A DNA stretch of 64,000 bases from Pseudomonas sp. UBA2684. Lineage in GTDB: Bacteria > Pseudomonadota > Gammaproteobacteria > Pseudomonadales > Pseudomonadaceae. Shown here in pieces: positions 47,964 through 57,112 of this stretch. The DNA lies in NCBI GenBank assembly GCA_002354655.1, contig DELY01000050.1, forward strand, positions 158,925-222,924, in the 5' to 3' direction. Positions within the stretch are counted from its first letter, which is position 1. Every line of letters begins with the position of its first letter. The notes under the pieces were generated by a model that made no database searches, was not told the DNA's origin, and saw nothing but the letters and a program-made list of their open reading frames with translations. The position numbers were made by a program, and so were the translations under genes.

Positions 47964-48431
47964 TTATTTGTGATAAGGATGGCCGGACAACACGGTCCAG
48001 GCACGGTAGATCTGTTCGCCGATCAGTATCCGCACCAACGGGTGCGGCAAGGTCAGCGGCGACAACGACCAGCGCTGCTCGCTACGCGCCTGCACCTCCG
48101 GCGCCAGCCCTTCCGGGCCACCGACCATGAGGTTGACGGTGCGCGCATCCAGGCGCCACTTATCCAGCTCGGCGGCCAATTGATCGGTGCTCCACGGTCG
48201 CCCTTCGACTTCCAGGGTGACGATGCGTTCCCCCGGCCCGACCTTGGCCAACATGGCGTCGCCTTCCTGACGCATCATCCGCGCCACGTCGGCATTCTTG
48301 CCGCGCGTGGTCAGCGGAATTTCCACCAATTCCAGGGCCAGCTCGGTCGGCATACGCTTGGCATATTCCTGCCAACCGTCTTCCACCCAACGCGGCATCC
48401 GCGAGCCCACGGCAATCAATTTGATGCGCAC
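47964..48431 (-). CDS. rlmH: 23S rRNA pseudouridine-1915 N3-methyltransferase RlmH
   Basis: The 155-residue SPOUT methyltransferase modifies position 1915 in helix 69. The SAM region LMVGGPEGL and the C-terminal [21 protein letters not shown]-type end are recognisable. The start is a GTG at 48431 (reading [10 protein letters not shown]), which gives exactly the usual 155 residues; no ATG fits. It lies 11 bp after rsfS. Confidence 0.95.
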   Translation of the reverse strand: MRIKLIAVGSRMPRWVEDGWQEYAKRMPTELALELVEIPLTTRGKNADVARMMRQEGDAMLAKVGPGERIVTLEVEGRPWSTDQLAAELDKWRLDARTVNLMVGGPEGLAPEVQARSEQRWSLSPLTLPHPLVRILIGEQIYRAWTVLSGHPYHK

Positions 48432-48442
48432 CGCCGTCGCCC

Positions 48443-48829
48443 TTATTCGTGATCCGGGCCTTGTCCAGGCGCGTGCAGGGCACGGCTTTGTTCGGCGCCC
48501 TGCCACAGACGCTCGAGGTCGTAGAACTGACGAGCGGTCGGCAGCATGACGTGAACGACGATATCGCCCAAGTCGAGCAAGGCCCACTCGCCGCTGTCCA
48601 GGCCTTCGCTGCCCAGCGGACGCACGCCCTGTTCCTTGACCTTTTCCAGCACGTTGTCGACCAGCGACTTGACGTGGCGGCTGGAGGTGCCGCTGGCGAT
48701 CACCATGAAATCGGTGATGCTGGTCTTCTCGCGCACATCGATGGTGGTGATGTCTTGCGCCTTGACGTCTTCCAGAGCAGCGATGGCCAGTTTGACCAGG
48801 TCTTCGCTGAGCATTTTTGGGTTCTTCAT
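48443..48829 (-). CDS. rsfS: Ribosomal silencing factor RsfS
   Basis: The 128-residue protein binds uL14 and keeps the subunits apart in starvation. The conserved stretch [19 protein letters not shown] and [16 protein letters not shown] identify it. ATG 48829 (MKNPKML) is chosen; MLSEDLV five codons later is possible. nadD ends 22 bp upstream; the nadD-rsfS-rlmH order is conserved. Confidence 0.94.
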   Translation of the reverse strand: MKNPKMLSEDLVKLAIAALEDVKAQDITTIDVREKTSITDFMVIASGTSSRHVKSLVDNVLEKVKEQGVRPLGSEGLDSGEWALLDLGDIVVHVMLPTARQFYDLERLWQGAEQSRALHAPGQGPDHE

Positions 48830-48851
48830 AAGTAACTCGTTTGCCTCGTGT

Positions 48852-49511
48852 TCAGTTCGACGCACGGTACAGCCCGTGCGCATGGATATAGGCCAGTACC
48901 GCGTCAGGCACCAGAAAACGTACCGACTTTCCGCTCGCCAGCAGCGCGCGGATCTGGGTGGCAGACACCGCTAACGGTGTCTGCCAGATAAAAGAAATCT
49001 GCCCACTCGGCCCATTCAGGGCCAGCGGGTCACTCACGCTACGTGCCGCCAACAGGTTGCGCAGGGTGTCCGAGGCTTCGCTATCGGCATCCGGACGCTG
49101 CAACACCAGGATATGACAGTGTTCCAACAACGCGTCCCAGCGATGCCAGCTCGGCAACCCGCAAAAGGCATCCCAGCCCAACAGCAGAAACAACTGATCG
49201 TCGGCCGCCAACTCGGCGCGCAACGATTCCAGGGTATCGATGCTGTACGACGGCTTGGCGCGCTTGAGCTCGCGATCATCCACGCTCAGCGGCGGCAAAC
49301 CGGCCACCGCCTGCTCGACCATGGCCAAGCGATCACTCGCCGCGACCTGCGGCGTGTCACGGTGCGGCGGCCATGCGCTGGGAATCAGACGCAACTCGTC
49401 GAGCGCCATGAACTCCGCCACTTCCAAGGCGCCGCGCAGGTGACCAATGTGCACCGGATCGAACGTGCCGCCGAAGATGCCGATGCGTCGGGCGCCGCTG
49501 CGTTTAGCCAT
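48852..49511 (-). CDS. nadD: Nicotinate-mononucleotide adenylyltransferase NadD
   Basis: The 219-residue enzyme makes deamido-NAD from nicotinate mononucleotide and ATP. Motifs: [17 protein letters not shown] at the N-terminus and [22 protein letters not shown] near the end. It overlaps proA by 8 bp. It belongs to the proA-nadD-rsfS-rlmH run. Confidence 0.96.
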   Translation of the reverse strand: MAKRSGARRIGIFGGTFDPVHIGHLRGALEVAEFMALDELRLIPSAWPPHRDTPQVAASDRLAMVEQAVAGLPPLSVDDRELKRAKPSYSIDTLESLRAELAADDQLFLLLGWDAFCGLPSWHRWDALLEHCHILVLQRPDADSEASDTLRNLLAARSVSDPLALNGPSGQISFIWQTPLAVSATQIRALLASGKSVRFLVPDAVLAYIHAHGLYRASN

Positions 49512-50772
49512 TCTGCCCGCGCAGTTGACCGTCGCCGATCACCACATATTTTTCGCAGGTCAGGCCCTCCAGGCCGACCGGGCCACGGGCGTGCAGCTTG
49601 TCCGTGGAAATGCCGATCTCCGCGCCGAGGCCGTACTCGAAGCCATCGGCGAAACAGGTCGGGGTGTTGAGCATCACCGAACTGGAGTCGACCTCGGCGA
49701 GAAAACGCCGGGCTTGCCCCTGGTGTTCGGTGACGATCGCATCGGTGTGGTGCGAACCGTAGTGATTGATGTGCTCGATGGCCTGCTCCAAACCGTCGAC
49801 CACGCGGATCGAGAGGATCGCCGCCAGATACTCGGTGTGCCAATCCTCTTCGCTGGCCGGCGTGGCCTCGATCAGCGCACAGCTGCGTGCACAACCGCGC
49901 AACTCGACACCCTTGGCGCGGAGGCGCTCGGCCATGCCCGGCAGGAAGTCGGCGGCCACGGCCTGATCGACCAGCAAGGTCTCCATGGCGCCACAGATGC
50001 CGTAGCGGTAGGTCTTGGCGTTGAACGCGATGTCCTGCGCCTTGGCCAGGTCGGCATGCGCGTCGACGTAGACGTGGCAGATGCCGTCGAGGTGCTTGAT
50101 CACCGGCACCCGTGCCTCGCGACTGATGCGCTCGATCAGGCCCTTGCCGCCGCGCGGCACGATCACGTCGACGAACTCCGGCATGCTGATCAGCGCACCC
50201 ACGGCGGCGCGGTCGGTGGTGTCCACCACCTGCACGGCGGCAGCCGGCAGACCCGCCTCGGCCAGGCCGCGCTGGATGCAGGCGGCGATGGCGCGGTTGG
50301 AATGAATGGCTTCCGAACCGCCGCGCAGGATGGTGGCGTTGCCGGACTTCAGGCACAGGCTGGCGGCGTCGATGGTCACATTGGGCCGCGACTCGTAAAT
50401 GATACCGATCACCCCGAGCGGCACGCGCATCTTGCCGACCTGAATCCCGGACGGGCGGTAGCTCATGTCGCGGATCGCGCCGACCGGGTCGGGCAGGCTG
50501 GCGACCTGGCGTAGGCCTTCAATCATGCCGTCGATGCGTGCCGGGGTCAGCGCCAGGCGATCGAGCAGCGCCGGCTCCAGACCATTGGCACGGCCAGCGG
50601 CGAGGTCCTGCTCGTTGGCCGCGCCCAGCTCGGCGCGCGCAGCGTCCAACGCGGCGGCGGCGGCTTGCAGGGCACGGTTCTTCTGCGCGGTACTGGCGCG
50701 GGCGACCACGCGCGAAGCTTGGCGGGCGGCCTGTCCCAGGCGGGTCATATAGTCGAGCACGGACTCAGTCAT
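49504..50772 (-). CDS. proA: Gamma-glutamyl phosphate reductase ProA
   Basis: The 422-residue enzyme reduces glutamyl-5-phosphate to the semialdehyde in proline synthesis. The catalytic Cys is in [32 protein letters not shown] and [11 protein letters not shown] are also typical. ATG 50772 (MTESVLDYM) fits the family; 66 in-frame codons upstream lack similarity. A TATAAT lies 37 nt before the start. The glutamate kinase gene is not nearby. Confidence 0.96.
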   Translation of the reverse strand: MTESVLDYMTRLGQAARQASRVVARASTAQKNRALQAAAAALDAARAELGAANEQDLAAGRANGLEPALLDRLALTPARIDGMIEGLRQVASLPDPVGAIRDMSYRPSGIQVGKMRVPLGVIGIIYESRPNVTIDAASLCLKSGNATILRGGSEAIHSNRAIAACIQRGLAEAGLPAAAVQVVDTTDRAAVGALISMPEFVDVIVPRGGKGLIERISREARVPVIKHLDGICHVYVDAHADLAKAQDIAFNAKTYRYGICGAMETLLVDQAVAADFLPGMAERLRAKGVELRGCARSCALIEATPASEEDWHTEYLAAILSIRVVDGLEQAIEHINHYGSHHTDAIVTEHQGQARRFLAEVDSSSVMLNTPTCFADGFEYGLGAEIGISTDKLHARGPVGLEGLTCEKYVVIGDGQLRGQNG

Positions 50773-50808
50773 GGGCTGCGGAGGTCTGGCTGGTGGAAAA
50801 AGTTGCTG

Positions 50809-50814
50809 ATTATA
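50809..50814 (-). promoter_or_regulatory. Likely -10 element of the proA operon
   Basis: A perfect TATAAT on the minus strand lies 37 nt before the proA ATG. No good -35 hexamer is seen at 16-18 bp, so it may depend on an activator or be weak. Confidence 0.5.
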
Positions 50815-50950
50815 GCCGGCACGCCGCCCCACGCCCAGCAGTGCCGGGCGGATGGTAAACAGTCCGTGCAATCGGGCCCGCCGGTAACGCCACCAGGCAA
50901 CGGTCTGCGGCCACCTGGCACGAGACGGTGACACCCGCCCACACAGCCCG

Positions 50951-51001
50951 CCCGAAGGTTGGGTAAACAAAACCAGCGCAGATGTTTACCTTCAATTCGG
51001 G
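50951..51001. promoter_or_regulatory. Symmetric dyad, possible operator before the hydrolase gene
   Basis: GGTAAACA (50962-50969) and TGTTTACC (50983-50990) are exact inverted repeats, and CCCGAA (50951-50956) with TTCGGG (50996-51001) lie at the same distance outside. All four share one axis at 50976. This is the only structure in the 308-bp gap between proA and the hydrolase gene besides the proA -10 box. Confidence 0.5.
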
Positions 51002-51080
51002 TGCGGGAAAAACCGCGCCCAATGCCGGCGCCGTTAGCCGCAGCCCCATAAAAAGGCGGTTCACCGCCGGAGTGTTCGCC

Positions 51081-52310
51081 ATGCGTTACCGCACCGACTA
51101 CAGCGCCGCGCGACTCAGCGCCGCCCCGCAAGTGCTCGAACTCGGCTCCTGGCGCCTGCATTACCAGGCGTACGCCACGCACAGCCACGACCGGCGCGCC
51201 CCGGTATTGCTGCTCGGCGGAGCATTCCAAAGCTTTCGCTCGTTCGCCAATGAAGTCAGCGAATTACTCACCGAACACCCGGTGATCCTGCTCGACCTGC
51301 CCAGCCAGGGCGGCAACCCGCAACTGGCAGCGGAATTGGGCCTGGAGCAGTTGGCCGACTTGATCGCCGCCTTCGCCGCCGAATTACAGCTGCCGCCGCT
51401 GATGCCCATCGGCCTGTCCTACGGCTCGGCCCTGGCCGCCCTGTTCGCCGCGCGCCACCCCAGGCATTGCGCCCGCCTGCTACTCGCCGGCATCAGCGCC
51501 TTTGGCCGCCCCGGTGCCCGCCTGCTGCTGGAAGAGAGCCTGGCACTGCTCGCCGAAGGCCGCAGCGACGCCTTCGCCCAAGGCGCCTTGACCGGCCTGC
51601 TCAACCCGCTGCGCCTGCACGAGACCGGGGTTGCCCCGGTATTTCGCAAAGCCTTGCTGCGGCAGATGCAGCGCCTGACGCCGAGCGAAGTCGAGCGTTA
51701 CCGGCAAAACAGCCAGCGCCTCCTGGATTTTCCGGGGTTTGCCGGCCACCCGGCGTGTCCGACCCTGGTGCTGGCCGGCGAATACGACCACTTCACCCAA
51801 CCGTGGGAACATGCGCACTTTGCCGCCGCCTGCGCCGACGCCACCTGTGCAGTGATCCACAACGCCGACCACCTGGCCCAGTTCGAGCGCCGCACAGCCT
51901 GCGCGGCGCTGTACCACCCGTTCCTGCGCGGCGAAACGCTGCCGCCACGCAGCGCCGGCGCCACACGCCTGGCGCGCCACCAGTTACTGAACCTGGAGAA
52001 ACGCCACGAGGCGCGCCTGACACCCAGCAACCGACGCGCCCGACTGCGCCACAGCGACGCCGGCGAATGGTCGGTGGAGATCGCCGAACTGGGCTTTTTC
52101 GGCGGATTGCTGCACGGCGCACTGCCCTCTCAACTGCCGGTTCGCGGCTGGCACCTGCTCAACGGCGAGCTGCCCGCACAGCCCATCTTGCCGTTACGCC
52201 ACAGCGGCAGTGGCCTGGCCTTCGTCTTCCCACACAGCGACGCCCAAGCCAGCAGCGCTTTAGCCGCCCAATTCAGCGCCCAGTCCTTGCCCGCCGTCGC
52301 CTGCGCGTAA
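51081..52310 (+). CDS. Alpha/beta hydrolase with a C-terminal extension
   Basis: The 409-residue protein has an alpha/beta hydrolase fold in residues 30-280: GGAFQSFRSF, the nucleophile elbow IGLSYGSALA (Ser), LVLAGEYDHF (Asp) and HNADHLAQFE (His). About 110 residues follow (KRHEARLTPSNRRARLRHS, EIAELGFFGG) that resemble a degenerate PilZ domain; this is tentative. The ATG at 51081 fits the first conserved residues. Substrate unknown. Confidence 0.8.
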   Translation: MRYRTDYSAARLSAAPQVLELGSWRLHYQAYATHSHDRRAPVLLLGGAFQSFRSFANEVSELLTEHPVILLDLPSQGGNPQLAAELGLEQLADLIAAFAAELQLPPLMPIGLSYGSALAALFAARHPRHCARLLLAGISAFGRPGARLLLEESLALLAEGRSDAFAQGALTGLLNPLRLHETGVAPVFRKALLRQMQRLTPSEVERYRQNSQRLLDFPGFAGHPACPTLVLAGEYDHFTQPWEHAHFAAACADATCAVIHNADHLAQFERRTACAALYHPFLRGETLPPRSAGATRLARHQLLNLEKRHEARLTPSNRRARLRHSDAGEWSVEIAELGFFGGLLHGALPSQLPVRGWHLLNGELPAQPILPLRHSGSGLAFVFPHSDAQASSALAAQFSAQSLPAVACA

Positions 52311-52376
52311 GCGCGCCGCGCGCCGAAGCAAACATCGCCAGCGGCGCGGACACCGCGGCGAATTCAGGGGACGCGT

Positions 52377-52421
52377 CTAGCAGGCCGTTTTTAGCCCAGT
52401 ATCGGCAACGTAGCCTGCTAG
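52377..52421. repeat. Minimal family B repeat flanked by CTAG on both sides
   Basis: CTAGCAGGCCG at the left and GCCTGCTAG at the right enclose only about 30 bp that include ATCGGCAACGTAG. CTAG on both sides looks like a 4-bp target duplication. The right CTAG contains the stop codon of the methyltransferase gene. Confidence 0.65.
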
Positions 52422-53272
52422 AGACTGGCCTGGATAACCCGCACCAGCCCCGGCGTACGCGCCGGCTGCAAGCCCAGGGCGGCAGCCTGGGCGCTCGGGT
52501 CGAACACCTCGACCTGGCGAAAACCGCAGCGTTTGAAGCCGGCGACAATCTCTTCACCATTGCGGTAATGCAGGGGATAGCTACCGCGAGTCAGCCGGCC
52601 CACCAAATCCACGCCCCAGCGCAGCTGCCGATAACGCGGATGCTCGCGCAGGTCCGGGTACAGTTCGGTCAGATAGGTCGCCTGCGGAAATGCCGCGAGC
52701 TGCTCGGCCAAACGCGTCCAGAACGCCTCGATCAGCGGCAACTCGAAGTAGTTCACCAGGCCCTCGGTAATCACCAGAATCGGCTCGCGATGGTCGAGGC
52801 CGGCGAACAAGGCCGCCAGGCTCTTGCCACCGCGCTCGGCGAGAATGTCCACCGCCTTGACCTGGTGGCGCCCATCCAGCCAGCCCTCGCCGTGCAGCAG
52901 CAGACGCTTACGCGCGGCCATCGCCGGCAGGTCAGCCTCGAGGTACTGCAACTGAGGATAACGCGCGCTGAAACGCCGCCCCCGCGGCGACAAGCCACAG
53001 GCGATTTCAACCACCTGGCGCACGCCGCCCTGCTCGATAGCCGCCGTCAGCTGCGCATCGATCTGTAAATGCCGTTGCAGCAGAATATGCTCGATGTCCA
53101 GGCCGAAACCGACCCGCGCGCCCCAGGCGATCGGCGCCAACAAGCCGTGCACAAGGCGCCCGAACGCGGTGACGAAAGCCGGTTCGGCCAACTGATGGCG
53201 GTACCAGACATAACCGGTGTAATGCGCACTGGGGCTGATATGCGCACTGCTGACGCGGGCACGTTCAGACAT
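52418..53272 (-). CDS. Class I SAM-dependent methyltransferase, LCMT-like
   Basis: The 284-residue protein resembles leucine carboxyl methyltransferase-family enzymes: VVEIACGLSPRGRRFSARYP (SAM site), YLEADLPAM and ILVITEGLVNYFE. The target is unknown. The ATG at 53272 (MSERARVSS) is chosen from where similarity to the family begins. Stop codon TAG is supplied by the CTAG of a family B repeat. It is divergent from mpg. Confidence 0.82.
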   Translation of the reverse strand: MSERARVSSAHISPSAHYTGYVWYRHQLAEPAFVTAFGRLVHGLLAPIAWGARVGFGLDIEHILLQRHLQIDAQLTAAIEQGGVRQVVEIACGLSPRGRRFSARYPQLQYLEADLPAMAARKRLLLHGEGWLDGRHQVKAVDILAERGGKSLAALFAGLDHREPILVITEGLVNYFELPLIEAFWTRLAEQLAAFPQATYLTELYPDLREHPRYRQLRWGVDLVGRLTRGSYPLHYRNGEEIVAGFKRCGFRQVEVFDPSAQAAALGLQPARTPGLVRVIQASL

Positions 53273-53336
53273 GCTTAAGGCTCTTATTGTTATGATCGCG
53301 CCCAGCCTATGCCCTGCCGCCGAGCGGTGACACCAC

Positions 53337-54053
53337 ATGCCACACGAACCCATCCTTAGTTTGCCCTGGCCAACGGCCCAGCCTCTGGCGGCGAGCTTTT
53401 TCGACCGCGACGCGCGGCTGCTCGCCCGCGAACTGCTCGGCAAGGTGATTCGCCACCGCGTCGGCGAGCACTGGCTGGCCGCGCGGATCATCGAGACCGA
53501 GGCCTACTACTGCGCAGAGAAGGGCAGCCACGCCTCGCTGGGCTACACCGAGAAACGCCGCGCGCTGTTTCTCGATGGCGGGCACATCTATATGTATTAC
53601 GCACGCGGTGGCGACTCGCTGAATTTCAGCGCGCAGGGGCCAGGCAATGCCGTGCTGATCAAATCCGCGGCGCCCTGGCTCGACCGTCATTCGGACGCCG
53701 CCAGCCTGGCGCAGATGCACGCCAACAACCCGGACGCCCACGGCTTGCCGCGCCCGCTGGAGCGGCTGTGCGCCGGGCAGACCTTGCTGTGCAGGGCCCT
53801 CGGCCTGAAAGTCACGGACTGGGATGCGCAACGTTTCGATACGCAGCGCCTGTTCGTCGACGACGTTGGCGAGCATCCCACTCCCGTTGTGCAGACCACT
53901 CGCCTGGGCATTCCCGCCGGGCGCGACGAACACCTGCCCTACCGTTTCGTCGACGCCGCCTTTGCCCGCCAGTGCACGCGCAACCCGCTGCGCCGTGGCC
54001 AGGTCGAAGGCCGCGACTACCACCTACTCCATCCCGAGGATGCGCACCAATGA
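53337..54053 (+). CDS. mpg: DNA-3-methyladenine glycosylase (Mpg/AAG type)
   Basis: The 238-residue base-excision enzyme removes alkylated purines. AAG-family motifs are visible: LARELLGKVI, IIETEAYYCAEKGSHAS (catalytic Glu) and the nucleotide-flipping region HIYMYYARGGDSLNF. It overlaps the DedA-PAP2 gene by 4 bp (ATGA), an odd pairing of DNA repair with a membrane enzyme. Confidence 0.92.
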   Translation: MPHEPILSLPWPTAQPLAASFFDRDARLLARELLGKVIRHRVGEHWLAARIIETEAYYCAEKGSHASLGYTEKRRALFLDGGHIYMYYARGGDSLNFSAQGPGNAVLIKSAAPWLDRHSDAASLAQMHANNPDAHGLPRPLERLCAGQTLLCRALGLKVTDWDAQRFDTQRLFVDDVGEHPTPVVQTTRLGIPAGRDEHLPYRFVDAAFARQCTRNPLRRGQVEGRDYHLLHPEDAHQ

Positions 54054-55366
54054 GCCAGTGGCTCGACACGCTGACCACCTGGCTGGCCGCCAACCCACAG
54101 TGGCTGGGCCTGGCAATTTTCCTGATCGCTTGTATCGAATGCCTGGCAATTGCCGGGATCGTCGTGCCAGGCACCATTTTGCTGTTCGCCGTCGCCGTGC
54201 TGGCCGGCAACGGCGCGCTGACACTCTGGCAAACCCTGGCCCTGGCCTACTGCGGCGGCCTGCTCGGCGACGCCCTGTCGTACGCGGCCGGGCGTTACTT
54301 CCACCAGGACATCCGGCGCCTGCCGGGGCTGCGCCAGCACCCGCAATGGCTGGCCGGGGCCGAAAACTACTTCCAGCGCTATGGCGTCGCCAGCCTGCTG
54401 GTCGGCCGCTATATCGGCCCGCTGCGCCCGATGCTGCCGATGGTCGCCGGCATGCTCAACATGCCGCTCGGACGTTTTATCGCGGTCAGCATGCTCGCCG
54501 CCGCCGGCTGGGCGGTGGCCTATATGCTGCCGGGCTGGGCCACTGGCGCGGCGCTGCGCCTGCCCCTACCGGAAGGCTTCTGGTCGCAAGCCGCGCTGCT
54601 CGCCGGCGGCCTGGCTCTGCTGCTGGTGATCAGCGTGCAGAGCAGCCTGCGCGAACAACGCCACGCCAGCCTGATCGCCGCCGGCCTGAGCCTGCTGCTG
54701 TTGCTCGGTCTGTTCATCGGCTGGCCACACCTCAGCCAGCTCGACCAGGGCCTGCTCGCCCTGGTTCAGGAACAACGCAGCGCCAGCCTCGATAGCCTGA
54801 TGGTGCTGATCACCCGCCTCGGCGATTTCTCCACGCAACTGGCCGCGGGCGTGTTGCTCTGTCTGTTGCTGCTGGTGGCCCGGCAATGGCGCGCGGCGAT
54901 GTTCGCGGGCAGCGCCCTACTGGGCACGGCTCTGGCCAACGGTGCCCTCAAAGCCCTGTTCGCGCGCCACCGGCCGGAGGTTTTGCTGGAACCGCTGAGC
55001 AGTTTCAGCTTTCCCAGCGGTCACAGCTCGGCGGCGTTCGCCTTCTTTCTGGTGCTCGGCGTACTGGCCGGCCGTGGCCAACCGGCACGCCTGCGCCTGA
55101 CCTGGTTACTCTTGGCAGCACTACCGGCGCTGGCGATTGCCTTGTCCAGGGTGTACCTGGGTGTGCATTGGCCCAGCGACATCATCGCGGGCGCTTTGTT
55201 GGCCGGCGGTCTGTGCGCCCTCAGCCTGGGCCTGACGCAATGGCAAACCGCGCTGAGCGCGCTGCCGGCAAAAGCCTGGTGGCTGATCCTGCCGGCGTGC
55301 ATCGGGCTGCTCGGCGCCATCGCCACCTGGCAACTGTCGGAAGGGATACTGCTGTACCGCTATTGA
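54050..55366 (+). CDS. DedA-PAP2 fusion membrane phosphatase
   Basis: The 438-residue protein joins an N-terminal DedA/SNARE-associated domain (about 1-200; GRYIGPLRPMLPMVAGM) to a PAP2 phosphatase domain (about 230-430). The PAP2 motifs are intact: KALFARHRP, SFPSGHSS and SRVYLGVHWPSD. It probably acts on undecaprenyl pyrophosphate or phospholipid phosphates; DedA proteins flip undecaprenyl phosphate, so the fusion could dephosphorylate and recycle the same lipid (inference). Confidence 0.9.
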   Translation: MSQWLDTLTTWLAANPQWLGLAIFLIACIECLAIAGIVVPGTILLFAVAVLAGNGALTLWQTLALAYCGGLLGDALSYAAGRYFHQDIRRLPGLRQHPQWLAGAENYFQRYGVASLLVGRYIGPLRPMLPMVAGMLNMPLGRFIAVSMLAAAGWAVAYMLPGWATGAALRLPLPEGFWSQAALLAGGLALLLVISVQSSLREQRHASLIAAGLSLLLLLGLFIGWPHLSQLDQGLLALVQEQRSASLDSLMVLITRLGDFSTQLAAGVLLCLLLLVARQWRAAMFAGSALLGTALANGALKALFARHRPEVLLEPLSSFSFPSGHSSAAFAFFLVLGVLAGRGQPARLRLTWLLLAALPALAIALSRVYLGVHWPSDIIAGALLAGGLCALSLGLTQWQTALSALPAKAWWLILPACIGLLGAIATWQLSEGILLYRY

Positions 55367-55403
55367 AACAACCGCACAGGCCAGGCGTGTGCCGTCTCAA
55401 ATA

Positions 55404-55445
55404 ACGCCGCACCGGCAACGCAGGTCGTTTTCAACGGCCTGCTAG
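55404..55445. repeat. Partial family B repeat at the stop of the LON-domain gene
   Basis: Only the right end is left: GCAACGCAGGTCGTTTTCAA, then CGGCCTG and CTAG (55442-55445). The stop codon TAG of the LON-domain gene lies in the CTAG. Confidence 0.65.
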
Positions 55446-56026
55446 CCCTCACCCTGCAACTGATCGAGCAAGGCTTGCAGCAGGACCAAACGCTCCTGCG
55501 GCGCGTCGAGGGCCAGCAGTTGGAGTTTCTGCTCGGGCGCCAGAGGCAGCAGGTAGGCCAGTTGGTTAGCCAATGCCGACTGGTCGTTGACCGCCTCGCT
55601 CATGCCCAGCGCGGCCACCAGCGGGTGCTCGGCCAGGGCGCTGAGCAGCGCGAGCAAATCGGCATGTTCGGCACGCAACGGCGACGGCGACGCCTCGTCC
55701 AACCAGTCGACCTCGGCCATGGTCAGTTGGTCGGGCAATACCTGGGCGCGCTGCACCTTGAACCGCCGCCCACCCTCGACCCGAATCCCCAGCAAGCCGT
55801 TGGGTCGCTGCTGAAAATCACTGATGCGCGCCTCGCAGCCCACCGCGGCAAAACGCTCGGCGGCTTCGCCGACCTCCGCGCCCTCGACGATGCAGACCAC
55901 GCCAAAGCCTTCGCCCTGCTTCATGCAGCGGCTGATCATGTCCAGATAGCGCGCCTCGAAAATCTGCAGGTCGAGCATGCAGCCGGGGAACAGCACGGTA
56001 TTCAGCGGAAACAATGGCAGGTTCAT
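55442..56026 (-). CDS. LON peptidase substrate-binding domain protein
   Basis: The 194-residue protein consists only of the Lon N-terminal domain (LPLFPLNTVLFPGCMLDLQIFEARY) with no ATPase or protease part. Such single-domain proteins are common in Pseudomonas and have no assigned role. The ATG at 56026 follows GAGGA. It is 10 bp after lrgB, so lrgA-lrgB and this gene form one transcript. Confidence 0.88.
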   Translation of the reverse strand: MNLPLFPLNTVLFPGCMLDLQIFEARYLDMISRCMKQGEGFGVVCIVEGAEVGEAAERFAAVGCEARISDFQQRPNGLLGIRVEGGRRFKVQRAQVLPDQLTMAEVDWLDEASPSPLRAEHADLLALLSALAEHPLVAALGMSEAVNDQSALANQLAYLLPLAPEQKLQLLALDAPQERLVLLQALLDQLQGEG

Positions 56027-56036
56027 CGCGTCGTCC

Positions 56037-56753
56037 TCATGCCAGTAAGACAATCGCCAACGGCAACAACACCGCCGTGACCATGCCCATCAAACTCATC
56101 GCCAACGCGGCGAAGGCGCCGCACTCCTCGCTCTCCTGCATCGCCCGGGCGGTACCGACCGCGTGCGCGGTCATGCCCAGCGCCATGCCCAGCGCGGCGT
56201 GGTGACGTACACCGCAGACCCGCAGCAAGGACGGCCCGAGGATCGCCCCAACCACCCCGGTGATCATCACGAACACCGCGGCCAGCGCGGCGATACCGCC
56301 AATCTGGTTGGCCACCAACATGGCGATCGGCGACGTCACCGACTTGGGCGCCATGCTCATCAGCATGATGTGCTCGGCACCGAACCACCAGGCGCAGGCC
56401 ACACCGAGCAGCGTCGCCACGCTACCGCCAATGAACAGGGTCAGGATGGTCGGCCAGAACAACTGGCGAATCCGCCGCAGGTTGAGAAACAGCGGCACCG
56501 CCAAGGCCACAGTGGTCGGCCCGAGGAACAGGGTCAGGGCTTCGGCGCTGACTTTGTATTCGGCAAAGCTCAGGCCGCACAGCAGCAACACGCCGATGAC
56601 GATCAACATCGACACCAGCACCGGCTGCAAAAGCACCCAGCGGGTCTTTTCATAGGCGGCAATCGCCAGCTGGTAGGCGCCCAAGGTCACTCCGGCACCA
56701 AACAACGGGTGATGCGTGACCGCCTGCCAGGCGCCATACCAGTCGAGCGTCAT
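56037..56753 (-). CDS. lrgB: LrgB/CidB family membrane protein
   Basis: The 238-residue protein has about seven hydrophobic helices and the LrgB motifs LNLRRIRQLFWP, SMAPKSVTSPIAM and GMTAHAVGTARAM. LrgAB/CidAB proteins resemble holins or act in export of small carboxylates or overflow metabolites. It overlaps lrgA by 4 bp. Confidence 0.92.
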   Translation of the reverse strand: MTLDWYGAWQAVTHHPLFGAGVTLGAYQLAIAAYEKTRWVLLQPVLVSMLIVIGVLLLCGLSFAEYKVSAEALTLFLGPTTVALAVPLFLNLRRIRQLFWPTILTLFIGGSVATLLGVACAWWFGAEHIMLMSMAPKSVTSPIAMLVANQIGGIAALAAVFVMITGVVGAILGPSLLRVCGVRHHAALGMALGMTAHAVGTARAMQESEECGAFAALAMSLMGMVTAVLLPLAIVLLA

Positions 56754-57112
56754 ACGTCCTCCCGCTGGCGCTGTTGGCGCTCGATCAACTTTTGCATCAT
56801 CCAGCCGGCAAAGACCACCGAGAGCACCAGCGACACCACCAGCGCGCCGACCACCGGCCAGAAGTCCGCGACGATAGCCTCGGCGTACGCCATCACCCCC
56901 ACGGCCGGCGGCACCAGCAGCAACGGCAGGTATTTGAGCAGGCTGCCGGCGGCCATCTGCAAGGGCTCGCCGACGTCGCCCCGGACCAGCAAAAAGACGA
57001 ACAGCAACAACATGCCGATGATTGGCCCCGGCAACATTGGCAGCAGCAAAACGTTGAGCGCAGTACCGAGCAACTGGCACAACACCAGCCAGGACAGGCC
57101 GCGTAACAGCAT
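56750..57112 (-). CDS. lrgA: LrgA/CidA family membrane protein
   Basis: The 120-residue protein has four hydrophobic helices with the LrgA/CidA signature LPMLPGPIIGMLLLF and FLLVRGDVGEPLQMAAGSLLKYLPLL-type middle. It is the first gene of an lrgA-lrgB-LON-domain operon. About 248 bp separate it from the divergent MaoC gene; I see no clear operator in that gap. Confidence 0.92.
   Translation of the reverse strand: MLLRGLSWLVLCQLLGTALNVLLLPMLPGPIIGMLLLFVFLLVRGDVGEPLQMAAGSLLKYLPLLLVPPAVGVMAYAEAIVADFWPVVGALVVSLVLSVVFAGWMMQKLIERQQRQREDV

Noticed and set aside
46112-48130. Reading frame of 672 codons on the plus strand opposite pbpA
   Set aside because: Antisense shadow of pbpA, His/Gln/Arg-rich with no recognisable domain.
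51467-53068. Reading frame of 533 codons spanning the hydrolase and methyltransferase genes
   Set aside because: It is out of frame with the hydrolase and antisense to the methyltransferase, both of which have clear motifs. Composition is Pro/Arg/Ala-rich.
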